NCBI GenBank assembly: GCA_011947345.1
Contig: JAAVTG010000672.1
Span: 496,001-560,000 of the forward strand
Origin: Phytophthora quininea
Lineage: Eukaryota > Oomycota > Peronosporomycetes > Peronosporales > Peronosporaceae
Reading direction: 5' to 3'
DNA length: 64,000 bases
Below the pieces are notes generated by a model that was not told the DNA's origin, ran no database searches, and saw only the letters and a list, made by a program, of their open reading frames with translations. Both the position numbers and the translations under genes were made by a program. This document shows, piece by piece, positions 34,601 to 45,624 of this stretch. Numbering within the stretch: position 1 is the first letter of the stretch; every line of letters begins with the position of its first letter.

Positions 34601-36254
34601 CAGCGTACTCGCTTGGTGTGCGAGGGATGCTGCCCTGCGGAATCGAGCTCACTTCGTACTGGAACTGCTTGTCGGTTCCGAGGTCCAACAGGAAGTCGGC
34701 CACATCGCGACGTGGGGGACACTTGAAGCCCAGGTTCTCGAAGTATTGAAGTGCGTCTGCACGAGGTCCGTGGTAGGAGACTTCACCCGCGTTCAGGATC
34801 ACCACGTCGTCGAACAGCCCAAACACTTCAGGAGATGGCTGCAGCAGCGAGATCACCACCGTTTGCGGAACTTCTTGGCGATGCTGCGCTGCGTCGCGAT
34901 GATGTCGTAGGTGGCGGCGCTGTCCAAGCCCGTGCTGATCTCGTCCATCATCATGATGTACTTGTTGCCGAACTCCATCTCGCCCGTGGTCACGCGCTTG
35001 CGTTCACCACCAGACACACCGCGAGTCATGGCGTCGCCCACGATGGTGTTCTGGCAGTTGTCGAGGCCGAGCTGCTGGATGACGATGTCCGGGTAGTGCT
35101 TGAACATGGCTCGGGCCGCCTCCAGTGCCGCCTTGTTCTCCTCGGGCGTACCGACATTGAAGAACTGTGCGTCGCGCTCCGAGAAGCCACCGCCACAGCA
35201 AGCGTGCGCGAACTCAAGCGTCTCCTTGACCGTAAGTGCCGGGTAGTGCTTGTCGCGCTGCGTCACGTACGACACGAGCTGCGGCAGACGTCGCTGCAGC
35301 TCGGCCGCTGGCGTGCCGTTGTACAGGACCTCTCCTTCGATCGAGACGTTCTTGTCCTGCGGGAAGCGGCCGCTGAGCAGCTTCATGAGCGACGACTTGC
35401 CCGAGCCGGGCTGGCCCAGCACGAGCGTGATGGTGCCCGGCTTGAAGATGCCGCTCACGTTCTTCAAAATCTGCTTCTTGACCACGTGCTTCTTGGCGCT
35501 CAGGCCGCGCAGACTCTTCATGACCTCGTTGGCCAGCGTTGGCAGCTCCGTCTTGACGTCCGTCTCGTCCTTGACGGCGATGTCGGCCGAGATGGACACG
35601 TCCTTGAAGCGCACCTCCATCTGAGGCAGTGCCTTGCCCAGCGCCTTCTCCATGCGGGAGGCCACGTGGTCGTGCAGCTCCATCGGTCCTCGCGCCATGA
35701 GCGTCTTGCCGTTGTCGTATTCGATGGTGGCCCTCGCGGGCTCGTCGGGACGCTTGTCCTCCATGCTGAACTATCTGCTACTGTCTGCTGTCGGCTGCGT
35801 TGTCCGGCGCAGAGCGCAAATTGGAAAGTGAGCTGCTCGAAAGTGGGGTTGCGTCGCGACGCCTTTGGTTGTACATCCTTGGCGGCACCAACTCGGATAC
35901 CAATGCAACGGCTTGTTGCTGTGGATTGCGGCCAGCGCGCCTTTGGATAAACACCTCGCGCTTGCGATTTGGCACGGCGCTGCTCGAATATCAAACCCAG
36001 CAGGTCTTGTACGACGGAGAGAGCTGTCCAGCGGTGTGCACTGCAGAGACGAAAGACCAGCTTGCAGGCTTTGCATCGGCACTGGAAGGTGTGATATCGC
36101 TTGAGATTTGGTCCGCCTCCCGATGGCTTGATCGTCGAGCGCATACTGCGTCCCAGTCAGAAGGGTGATTGCAGGGCGGTGTGATTCGCCCGTGTCGGCC
36201 GCTGCACCGCGCACAATCCCGACGCAGATTATGGGATCTCGTTTAAGTACGATG
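31624..36254. repeat. Right arm of PDR inverted duplication
   Basis: Inverted match to 1090-5731, including the promoter-proximal 490 bp. Similarity is lost beyond about 36254, near the shared ATGGGATCTCGTTTAAGTAC, which reads in the opposite orientation at the left arm. Confidence 0.85.
31686..35764 (-). CDS. PDR-type ABC transporter B, frame-broken
   Basis: Inverted near-identical copy of PDR A with the start at 35764 (MEDKRPDE) and a TAA stop at 31686-31688. All four domains are present: NBD1 GQPGSGKSS and DEISTGLD, TMD1, NBD2 GSSGAGKTT and FLDEPTSGLD, TMD2. Relative to A it lacks one A at 34862-34864, lacks one T at 34476-34478 and carries two extra bases near 33557. It shares with A the short T run at 33687-33690, where TMD1 meets the linker. 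As read it gives five separate open pieces. The amino-acid differences from A are very few, so the breaks are either recent or sequence errors. Confidence 0.88.
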
Positions 36255-36955
36255 GTCTGTGGAGCATGTCGCGGCTCAGCGCGCAGCGACTCAGTCACGA
36301 TGACTAGCACGGCGCCATTAAAAGGGTCTCTTGAGGTTGAGAAATGCCCCAGCTTGGCTGTAAACACACGGAAACAAACATTCCGCCGTCAAACCTCCAC
36401 AAATCGCTCCACCCGCAGTCGAGTGCTTGCTTTCATCACGTCCACTTTCCCTCCAAACAACGGTCGTAGTTCTCCCGCCGATCAAAGGTCTGTACGCCTT
36501 CTTAGCCGCGTTTGGGCAGCCAATGCGCCGTCGACTCCCACGTACTTTGGTGGATCCAAGCCAGCGGCTCGCGTCAATGCCGGCACCGAGCATCTCTAAC
36601 CACCGCTATTGGATTTTGCGGACCAACATATTGTCTTCCTCGTTATTGCGCCGCCGTGAATGCTGCTTCTTACCATGCTGCTGACTCCGAAGGTCTTGGC
36701 AGCGGCACCAATATGGCTCCGCTCCTCGTACGGAATCTTCGACACCTTGTGCGCGATGGCTGGGACCGCGTTCTTGGTCGCCTAGTATGGGTCACTCCGT
36801 GCCCTTGAGGTGACGGTGTCGCCGGCCACCACGCTGAGTTCTGTGGCAAGGACCCGGGCGGAGTCAAGAGGACGGGGCGATGGACTCCCAGATCCTGGCG
36901 CTACTTTGACGACAATTTTTTATAAAAATATTCGTTAAATCTGATTTCTTTCAAG
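36255..36955. other. Boundary between repeat block and gene island
   Basis: No gene was recognised. It separates the mirrored duplications from the VPS33-like gene. The last 50 bases before the ATG are AT-rich (TTTTTTATAAAAATATTCG at about 36918-36936), consistent with a core promoter. Confidence 0.45.
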
Positions 36956-38926
36956 ATGGAGCTCGAAAATGCGCTCAAAGTGGATGCCCTGGCGGCCTTC
37001 TCTCTCGCCGTGGAGCAAGCACTCGGCCCCAACAAGAGCAAGCTCGTCTTGGCTGTGGATGCCTCTGAACTAGCGATCTTTGAGCTGCTCGCGTACGGCG
37101 CTGGGGGCAGCGAATTCTACGATAAGCTGGGGATTGTCAAGTTACTGTCTGTAGAGCTTCAGAATGGCGATGTGGCGCAGCTACAGCGCCAATTGGACAT
37201 CAGCAAGGACCCTCAAGACAGTCAGGAGCATGGCAAAGGGCTGGACGTGGCGGTGGTGGCTCCCCTCTCCCTACAGTCGCCAAATGCGTGGCCGACGCGC
37301 TCCGACCGCTGGAGATCGTCCCCAGTCGACGCTGCGCCGTGCTGTGGCTCCCCACAGCCACGTCGGATGTGACGCTGGAGATGGAGAGACAGGGCGTTGC
37401 CGGGTTCATCCGCCAAGCTAATTTGGTGCTGGGGTTGATCCCTGTAGACCAGAAAGTCATGGCTCTATGTCATGACAGTGTGTTCGGAGAACTCTACGTC
37501 AAGGGAGACAGTAGAGCGCTGACGGATGTGGTTAAAAGCATTCTAGCAGTAGAGAGACACACCGGACAGAAGATTCTGGACGTGACGTGTCATGGTTTCT
37601 TTGCCCAACGAGTCAAGAAGATGTTAGAGTTAGCTCACAGACAGCAGCAGAAGATCAAGATGACTCAACCGGCGGGAACTCAAACGCCAGCTGCAGATGT
37701 CAAGACGATGTTTGAGAAAGTGGTGGTGATCGACCGGATGGAAGACCCGCTGTCGATGCTGTTGACGCCGATGACGTACGAAGGACTGCTGGACGCTCTG
37801 GTCGGGGTTGACCATGGCGTTGTGACGTACGAGAAGGAAGAAGAGGAAGCGGACGATGTGGCAAGTGAAATTAGTCGAGAAAGCAGCGCCAGTAGACAGG
37901 AGTCGATGCCTACTATGACGACCCAGAAGGTGGTGCTGAACCACTCGGACGCTCTGTTTGCTGAGATCCGCGACGTGAACTTTAATCTGTTGATTTCGAA
38001 CCAGCTCGTGGATATCGCGAAGGATTTAGTTACGGAGGTGCGTGGTAGCTCAGCAACCCCGATACGAACCTACCGCAAGACAGTCAGGCTGCATTCCAGA
38101 AGGTCAAAGCGTTGATCGCTAAGGCGCCGCATCTCGTCAAGAAGAAGCGATCGCTTGCTCACCACTTGCAGTTGGTGCAGCGCATCCGTGATTTAAGCAC
38201 ACAGCTAGCTCTACGTGGGTGCGTTGAGACGGAGATGACCATCATGAGTGCCGGCCCGAGTTCGACGTCTGTCGCGGCTAAGGAAGTGGACCGATTCCTG
38301 GAAGAAGCCATCTTGCGGGAGCCTCCGTTGAACATGTACGACGTGGTTAAACTGCTGTGTCTCTGCTCGCTTGTTCGTGGAGGACTCAAGCCGGACACAC
38401 TGGAATGGTACCGCCAACAGCTCTGTCACACTTACGGCCACCAGATTCTGCCGCTGCTTGTACAGCTAGAGAGATTGGACTTACTTTCTGTAGAGAATCG
38501 CTTTGACTTTCCGAAAAAGCGCAAACAGCTTGTGCTGATGCGTGGTGCGCTAGACGATGAAGATACGAAGCGCCCTACGGACATCCACTTTATGTTTCCC
38601 TACACAGGCTACGCACCGATGAGTATCCGACTGCTGCAGGAGTCGCTCGGTTGGAAGATTAAGTCACTTGGTAAGGACCCCATGGGTTCGTCGTCTATGA
38701 TTTCTTTGAACAGCGGGAACGGCAGCAATTCATCCGGCCATCACAACTTTTCTGGAGAAGCATCCCGTAGCAGACACACCAATGTGCTGGTTTACTACGT
38801 CGGTGGAGTTACTGTTGCGGAACTCACGGCCTACCGATTCCTGAATCAAACGCAGGGGAGTACACATTCTACGTGGCAGCAACGTCTATCTGCAACGGCA
38901 GTCGTCTGCTACGCGCCATTTACTAA
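36956..38926 (+). CDS. VPS33: VPS33-like SM (Sec1/Munc18) protein
   Basis: An SM-family protein of about 655 residues, the expected size for VPS33, which works with SNAREs in HOPS/CORVET tethering at endosomes and the vacuole. Diagnostic stretches are KLVLAVDASELAIFELL, KVVVIDRMEDPLSMLLTPMTYEGLLD, LVKKKRSLAHHLQL, LNMYDVVKLLCLCSLVRGGLK and, near the C terminus, NVLVYYVGGVTVAELTAYRFL. One-base frame breaks lie near 37260, 38055 and 38858. With these read through, the protein ends RLLRAIY at the TAA 38924-38926. VPS33 is normally single copy and essential, so sequence error is plausible. Convergent with UPO1, 70 bp away. Confidence 0.85.
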
Positions 38927-38996
38927 GCAGTCAAGGAAAAGGACAAGGTAAGAAATGCTGTTTATTTGCTTCAAAGCCAACTACTCAGATAACTGA

Positions 38997-39816
38997 TCAC
39001 AGCAGCAGAAGAGGACTTATCAACGCAGCAATCTTGAGTTCCAGCGTAAGCCACATGCACCAGAAAAGAGTTACTGGTTGCTTCGGCCTCTCATAGTCGT
39101 CTGGAATGCGCTCGTCCAGTAGAAAAGAGCGCGCATGCTCCACTGAAATGGTTTGTGTTTCGTAGTCTCCAATGACCAAGATCATCGCAGCCGTCTCCGA
39201 GTACGTCGTTAGACTTCGTTTGAATGTGAATGTGTGCTCGAAGTTGGGTGCTGTGGCAGCACTAGAAGCGTCCCGTTCGCGGCGAAACGCAGCCAACGCC
39301 GACTTGGTAATGTGGTGGTGTTCATTTGCGAGCGAAAACAGTCGGTTTGCCAGTGTAGTATTCACTTGAGACGGATCTTCTCCTTGCCATAAGTCGGTGT
39401 GAACCAGTGAGGCATCGTGCTCGATCCAGTTGTGTTGACTTAGATCAGACAAGGTGAACTGGTCTGGTAATTCACTCACCAGAAATTCAGCGAGAGAAGC
39501 GTCGAGGTTGTAGACTAACACTAGGATTTGTTGGAGGTGGCTTGATGTCACATTTTTCCCATCGCGCGGAAGGTATCCATGGTTCGCCAAAGCGTTGAGT
39601 GCTGGGCAGGGACTACGGTGATACTTGGCAGCACTACCTGCAAATCCAGACACTTCGCCGGTTGGCGGTCGGGAGTACGCGCTCGTTCGACAGATTAATT
39701 CGGTGCAGCTCCGTTGTTGTGGCTCGAAATTCGGCGATAAACACGGTCGTCGCAAGTATTATGATCAGCGACGGCACAATGACAGCGAAAAGAGAACCAA
39801 CGAGCCGCTTGGACAT
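38997..39816 (-). CDS. UPO-type heme-thiolate peroxidase 1
   Basis: Chloroperoxidase/unspecific-peroxygenase family. The start at 39816 (MSKRLVGSLF) gives an N-terminal hydrophobic signal or anchor. A frame break near 39660 separates this from the body. The body has the heme-ligand motif RSPCPALNALANHG, followed by PRDGKN, the EHD motif in WIEHDASLVH, and a conserved Glu in TYSETAAMIL. These are the PCP-EHD-E marks of short peroxygenases. The C terminus has a second hydrophobic segment (TLELKIAALISPLLLL). Such enzymes use hydrogen peroxide to oxidise lipids and aromatics; the substrate here is unknown. Confidence 0.82.
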
Positions 39817-39855
39817 TGCTGTGCAAATTGGGTTGTGAGCAATTGAATCGTATCG

Positions 39856-41370
39856 GACTCGACCTGAGTTCACTCGAAAATAAGATAGGATGGAGCCACT
39901 ACTGTAATGACGTCGAGAATGGATATTTTGCTTCAGCCACGTACTTATCTACACCAACACTCAAACGATCAGCTAGACAAACGATAAGAAGAACAAGCCG
40001 TAGTACAGAGTATCCGAGCTTGCGATGGGGGATTATGAGGACGATTAAGTCCTTACTGATGGAGAAATCTGGGGCTCAGCTGAACCATAGATTTTATACA
40101 TTGTTGCGGTATTTCGCAGCTTCTGTGATGGTTCCAACCCGGTTCATCAAACTCTGGCCCCGTGCGTGCTGGACAATCTGGGATTAACCACTCGAAGCAG
40201 ACGGCATCGGTGTTCCTGATGTAGCTACTGTTATTCGTCCCCAGCACTTCCAACCTCTCCAGAATATTATGTTTGCAATCACCACAAATCCAATATGGAG
40301 ATGAGAATGTATGGTATCGTCCAATGCTCTACATGATCTAGTTACGCTATGGCAACTTCGCACGCTAACGGTCGAGTGATTTATTGTGCCGAAGCCAGCA
40401 GGTTGGAGATCAAGCATGTTACCTTTGCGGTGGAGACACTTGCTGCGGGAGTGGAGCAGAGTTCAATGGCCACCCTAGAGTCGGTTCACTACAGCAGAAT
40501 GAAAACACTGCAGAAAGTATTATTCACAGGAAGTCAGAAACACGGATTCATCGCCGATAATTGGAATCAAGCTAAGCAGCTCTCTACCAGCAGGACCAAC
40601 TGCGCGATTTTTCCCAAACCTACGATCGCAAGCTTGAAATGTGATTCTTCAGCAAGTACCGGAGTCGATGCCTCATCCGATGGAAGAAGACCTGGGTGTA
40701 CTCGACAAAGGATCCATGAGAGCTTATCCAGTGTGATATCTTTGCGTGGATATCTACTGCCGGTAATTCATGATGTGATACTGCGAATGTGCTTCGGAGA
40801 CCTCACAGTCGGTTCACGATTTTACTTCCTCAGAGAACTAAATCCTCCCATCCAAAACTGTGTTCGTCCGGAATGCCACGATATCGAAAAGGTAGAACAC
40901 TATTGTATCATATGCCCGTTATCTATGAAGCCGATGGTCGAGGTTCTTTTGCGTCGATCTAAGCTGGAGGTTGCTACTCTTCCCAAGATTACAAGACCTC
41001 CGTAGGAACTGGAAAAGTGAGCAAAAGAACTGATACTTCTATGGAGGATTTACGTAGCGATTGTGTTCCATTCAACATGGCGGCTCAGGAACGACATTCA
41101 CTTCCAGGAAACAGTGGCAGAAGTGCCAATATTCTCAATCTGCTGAACTCGTTCAAGATGCACTACCAATTTCTCTACCAACACACACACGAGCTCCATT
41201 ATAATGCGACTGTGGTTTGAGTGCTACAAAAACTTGGCTTTGATACACCAGAAACAACAACCGATGCAGCACATGTGGACGACACGAACGTAGCTCCCAC
41301 GTATGGATAGATAGCATTTCACCTTGAGACGAGAAATCCACCAAGCAGTTCATCGGTTCAATTTCCTCCT
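39856..41370 (+). mobile_element. Decayed LINE fragment
   Basis: Scattered matches to the LINE ORF2 C-terminal half: SGAQLNH (about 40067), a reverse-transcriptase-connection piece, RRHQRIHESLSS-like, then NPPIQNCVRPECHDIEKVEHY (from 40843) and FKMHYQFLYQH (from 41153). There are many stops and deletions. It ends with GAGACGAGAAATCCACCAA (41326-41344), the same tail as the longer LINE. It is inserted between two minus-strand peroxidase genes and is close to the fragment at 1-500. Confidence 0.8.
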
Positions 41371-41486
41371 TGGGTTGTAAGTATTATAATATGAACACTT
41401 TTCGTTGCTCAGCAAGTCTTTTGGTCCGAAGAAGCACCGATAACTTTTCGTGTTATCAGTACCACACATTACCCCCGCTATCACGA

Positions 41487-42271
41487 CTAGTTCATCAGCC
41501 AGGCGAGGAGCTTCAGCTTCGCTATGACGAACAGCATATGTCCAACGGAGACTGGGGACTTGGATCGATGGTAGTCGTCTGGAATCCTCTCATCCACGAG
41601 GAACGAACGCGCATGCTCCACCGAGATGGTCGCAGTGTCGGCATCGCCCAAGCCGAGTACCAGGAATGCAGCTTCCCCATTAGCCACGAAGTTCGCAAGC
41701 GAACTCATGCTGTACTCTGGATTTTCCCGAGACGATTGCAGTTCACGGTGTCGACGGAACTGAGCCAAAGCTTCTGTAGTGATGGCGCCGTTCGGCCCTT
41801 TAGCTCTCGCCAGCAATTCATCGACAAGACTGTCGTTGACCTTGAACGGAGCCTCGCCGAAGAACGAGTCGACATGGACCAGAGACGCGTCGTGGTTGAT
41901 GAACTCAAAGTCCGCCAGCGTGAACGTGGTCGGCAAGGCCAGGAAGATGAGGTCCAGCACCTTGTTGTCGATATTGTAGACCTTCATGATGGCGTCGCCG
42001 AGGATTTCGAGAGTCAGCGCGTTCCCGTCGCGAGGAAGGTGTCCGTGGTTTGCCAGTGCATTCAACGCGGGGCATGGACTGCGAAAAACGTGCGCGAGGT
42101 GTTCCCAGGAAGTCCCCAAACCTGGTCGTCGGACGGTCGAAAGTACTCGTGCTCTCCAGTGGTGAAGGAGTGCAGAGTCATCGGTGAAGTGGATGGTTCA
42201 TCCAAGAAGAGCGTGCCGAGAGCCATCGCCATCGCGGCGAAGACCAACGCGATTCCAGTAGTCGACGGCAT
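41487..42271 (-). CDS. UPO-type heme-thiolate peroxidase 2 (variant motif)
   Basis: Same family as copies 1 and 3. A signal peptide (MPSTTGIALVFAAMAMALGTLF) begins at 42271. A frame break occurs near 42090, just before RSPCPALNALANHGHLPRDG. The family EHD motif reads NHD (FEFINHDASLVH), so the Glu is replaced by Asn; the later Glu is present (VANGEAAFLVL). The C terminus ends KLLAWLMN. A change at the EHD Glu would affect the metal-binding/active-site region, so activity may be lost or altered. Confidence 0.8.
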
Positions 42272-42475
42272 GATGCCAAATTGAAAATGGACGAAGCGGC
42301 CAAAGACTTTGGATGGTGTTAGACAGTAGAGAGTCGACAGTGGCTCGAACTCGCGCCATCAACTTCGTCAAATGCTTCTTCATATTGCTGGCTTACGACG
42401 TTCCGCGCACTCGCCGCTACGGACAACATGCATCTTAGAAAAACAGAGGGCACCGATGCTCACGAGGGTTCTCCT

Positions 42476-44069
42476 TTAGCCGGCTCGTTGGACTTTGACT
42501 GTCAGCGGTCCCTTGATCTGCAGCAGCGAGGCCACATCGTACGTGTAGCTCTTGGGGTTCTCTTTGGTTGTGAAGTGGTACTTGCTGAGCGTGAAGGCCA
42601 TGACGGTCTTCATCTCCAGCATGGCGAAGCGCATGCCCAGACACGTGCGCGGTCCGGCGTGGAAGGAGACGAATTGGAACGCCGATACAGGACGGATGGT
42701 TTGCTCTCCCGTCCACGGGTCCTGCATGAGCCACCGCTCTGGCTTAAACTTGGAAGCGTCTCGGCCCCACACGCTCTTCATGCGGCCCAACGAGTACGAC
42801 GGGATGTACACGCGCGTGCCTTTCTTAATGAACGTGCCGTCCACCAACGTGGTATCGCGGTTGGCCTCTTTGGCGTTCAATGGCACCAGCGGATTCAGCC
42901 GCAAGTTCTCGCGCAGTACAGCTTCTAAGTACACGAGGCTTTCTACGTCGTCCATGGTTGGAACGTAGTTGGGGTCGCTGAAGAGCTTTGGCAGCTTCTC
43001 GCGTAGCTCCTGCCGCAGTTTGGTCTCAACCTTTGGGTTACGGTTCAACATGATGATGAGCCACGACAAGGACCACGCCGTGGTGTCTTTGCCAGCCAGC
43101 AGCACCATCACAGCGACGTCTCTTAGGAAATTGGCGTCTAGTGGTGCGTCAGTCGCCCCCTGACGCTTTCTGCTCGTCGTGGACGTCCAAGAAGAGCGAC
43201 ACCACGTCCTTCGTAGTGCGTGGCGGGCGCGGGGGCCACTCGTTGGCCGCTGCGTCAGGGTTAAACTTGCGCTCCATGTTCTTGTTGATGATGGCAAAGA
43301 CTGTCTTGTCCAAGATGGCGATGCAGTCTGCGAGTTCCTTCTCTTCTCCGATCTTGAGTGCTCGCTTGAGCTTCCAAAGCCAGTCGGGCGAGTGGAAGCG
43401 CATCTCAATGTCGTGCATCAGGCGACTCATGGCGTGCAAGAAGTCCGTGTGCTCTCCTCCTTCCAGCGAGTTGGCCTGCAGCCCAAAGCTGATGTCGGTG
43501 AACACGTCAAAGGCGAATCTGTGCATAACGTCTGAGAAGTCAATGGGTTCGCCCGTCCTGGCACAGTCGTTCAGTTTGCGACCCAACACCAACGTATAGT
43601 CATGAACACATTGGCTGATGGTTTCTCTGAAGGCTCGCATGGTGAAGAGTCTGCTCAGCATCTTCCTCTGTGCGTTCCACTTGGCCCCATCGACAGCGAC
43701 GATGCCGCCACCCGCCAACTCCCGGAAGATGCTGTTCATGCGTTCACCCTTGTCAAACACCTCGAACTGGGTCTTCAGGACGTCCTCGAAGCACTCGACG
43801 CTGCTCACGACCACCAGAGGCGGTGCACCCATCACTTGCAGTCTCCAGGTGCGACCACCGAAAGCTTTACATTGTTCCGCGATCCAGTCGTGAAGTCTCG
43901 GCAGTTCCAACGCCATCATGTCCAGTGTATTGCCCAGGACGGGAAGCGTAGAGGACGGAGCGGGCAACCGACGGATGGCGCGTTGGCGCTCGTCGGGGAG
44001 CAGCAAGTAGACCAAGACGCAGGCGGCGGTGGCCGGTGCCGCCAGCGTCCAGAGCGAAGAAGACTCGCC
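42476..44069 (-). CDS. CYP86-clan cytochrome P450
   Basis: About 530 residues from ATG 44069 (MGESSSLWTL) with an N-terminal membrane anchor (APATAACVLVYLLL). Motifs in order: I-helix AGKDTTAWSLSW, ExxR in LRENLRLNP, FKPERW, and heme loop FHAGPRTCLGMRFA. The FHAGPRxCLG form and length fit CYP86/CYP94/CYP4-like fatty-acid hydroxylases of the ER. One frame break near 43157, where a G run (C on the plus strand) is one base off in KASGGAT. Its promoter side abuts PPT-A, 160 bp away, on the same strand. Confidence 0.87.
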
Positions 44070-44229
44070 CATCAGGACTCCTGACAGGACAGTTCGAGTC
44101 TGGGGGTGCACTTGACTTGTGTGGGGTTGCAAGCTTTTGTGATATTTACCGATGTAGCATGAGTTGCATATCTTTGTAACAAAAGTTACTTCAATTTGGA
44201 CTTACAAAAACCAAGTGACTAAAGCCAAC

Positions 44230-45263
44230 TTACTGCAGTGCCGGGTAGATGTACGTGTCGTAGGCGTCTTGGAACGTGCAGGTGGCGGTGTCTTGGATCC
44301 AGCAGCTGTGGGTGACGTTGGGCGCCGTCGTCAAGAAGAGGCCGCCGCGTTCGTCCAGCGTACGCAGCCCAAAGGTGTCCGACATGTACTCCAGCGTGTC
44401 TTTAGTGTCGACAACCGACAGACTGCTCAAGTTCGCTTCGACATCCGCAATGGCCTTCACTTCCGAGTAGCGACCGAAGATCGATGACTGCCACGGCGTA
44501 ACCACTCCGTCCTCAGGCGATGCGAAGAAGTAGGCCGAGTCAAGCTTCAAGAAGTTTGCCTTACGACGACGCTGGTCGAAGATGCACTGGTCGTTGCCAG
44601 GGAGACACGAGTTCACGTTGTTGTAGACCGGTAAGTAGATGTTGGTCGCGGCCCAACTGCCGAATTGTGGCGAGCGTTGAAGGTTAAAATACGAGTACTG
44701 GTACTGCACGACGGGTTTTCGACCGCGAACTGGAGAATGTCGTGCTGCAGCTTGCCGTACGCGTCTTCTGCCGAGTATTTGCTGAAGTTGAAGAGCTCTT
44801 CCTTGGGCATGACGAACTGCAGCGAACTAGGGGAAGCTGCCAACGCGTCGGCGTCGTTGGGGCCGTTGAAGATGCCATTCTGCACGCCAGCCAGACTGAT
44901 GTAACGTTTGACTTTGTGGTCGTCCATCTCTTCGATGACGGCGCGAGAGATCGCTCCGCCCTGCGAGTGGCCCATGAAGATGTAGCCGTTGTCGAAAGCG
45001 GAGTCGTTGGCCACGATCTCGCGCACTTGGCTGACGGCTAGCGGGATCTGCGTGGCGAGCGACTCGAACGAGCACGAGCCATCGCAGAACGACAGCGAGA
45101 CGACGGTGCGGCCTTCAGCCGTGAGGTTCGTCACGAAGTTTTCGGCCGCCTTGTACGTGTCCGACAAGCCGTGGAAGTAGATGACCGGCAGCTCGGACAC
45201 GTCGGACGAGACCGCGTATTGAAGACTAGCCGTTAATGCGAGAAGCAGCGCTGTGAATTTCAT
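44230..45263 (-). CDS. Palmitoyl-protein thioesterase-like protein A
   Basis: PPT1-type alpha/beta hydrolase of about 344 residues. It has a clear signal peptide (MKFTALLLALTASLQYAVSS), then LPVIYFHGLSDTYKA, nucleophile motif GHSQGGAISRAV, NGPNDADAL, a candidate Asp in SPEDGVVTPWQSS and a candidate His in NVTHSCW, which is the usual triad order. The family removes palmitate from protein thiols in lysosomes; secreted oomycete forms may act outside the cell. One frame break occurs near 44705 (ENPS/QYQYSYFN). The remainder is intact. Confidence 0.87.
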
Positions 45264-45624
45264 GGAGACCTGACCACACGACGGTCGAATGAGTTGTGAA
45301 TGCGGTCAACTGCGTTTGCTACGGGCAAGTTTGGCTAGTCCATGAAGCGCGCGGTAGAATTATTGTAGACGTTGATGCGAAAGCGGGACGCCTTTGCCCA
45401 CTTGAAGAAGGGATCACTAGTGTGTTGCTGAGCACTCAGAGATCTCGATGATTGCTTGCACAAAAACTTGCTGATGCAGGTATTCTTGAAGCAACGTGGT
45501 TGAAGTGGACAAGCAGTGAGGTCTGCAGAGGAGAGTTCCTAAACTGTTCAGTCACAGCTGGGGTGTATTGTCACGACATGGTACGGACAACACTGGATCG
45601 CTACGCGGACAAGAAGAGCATTCC

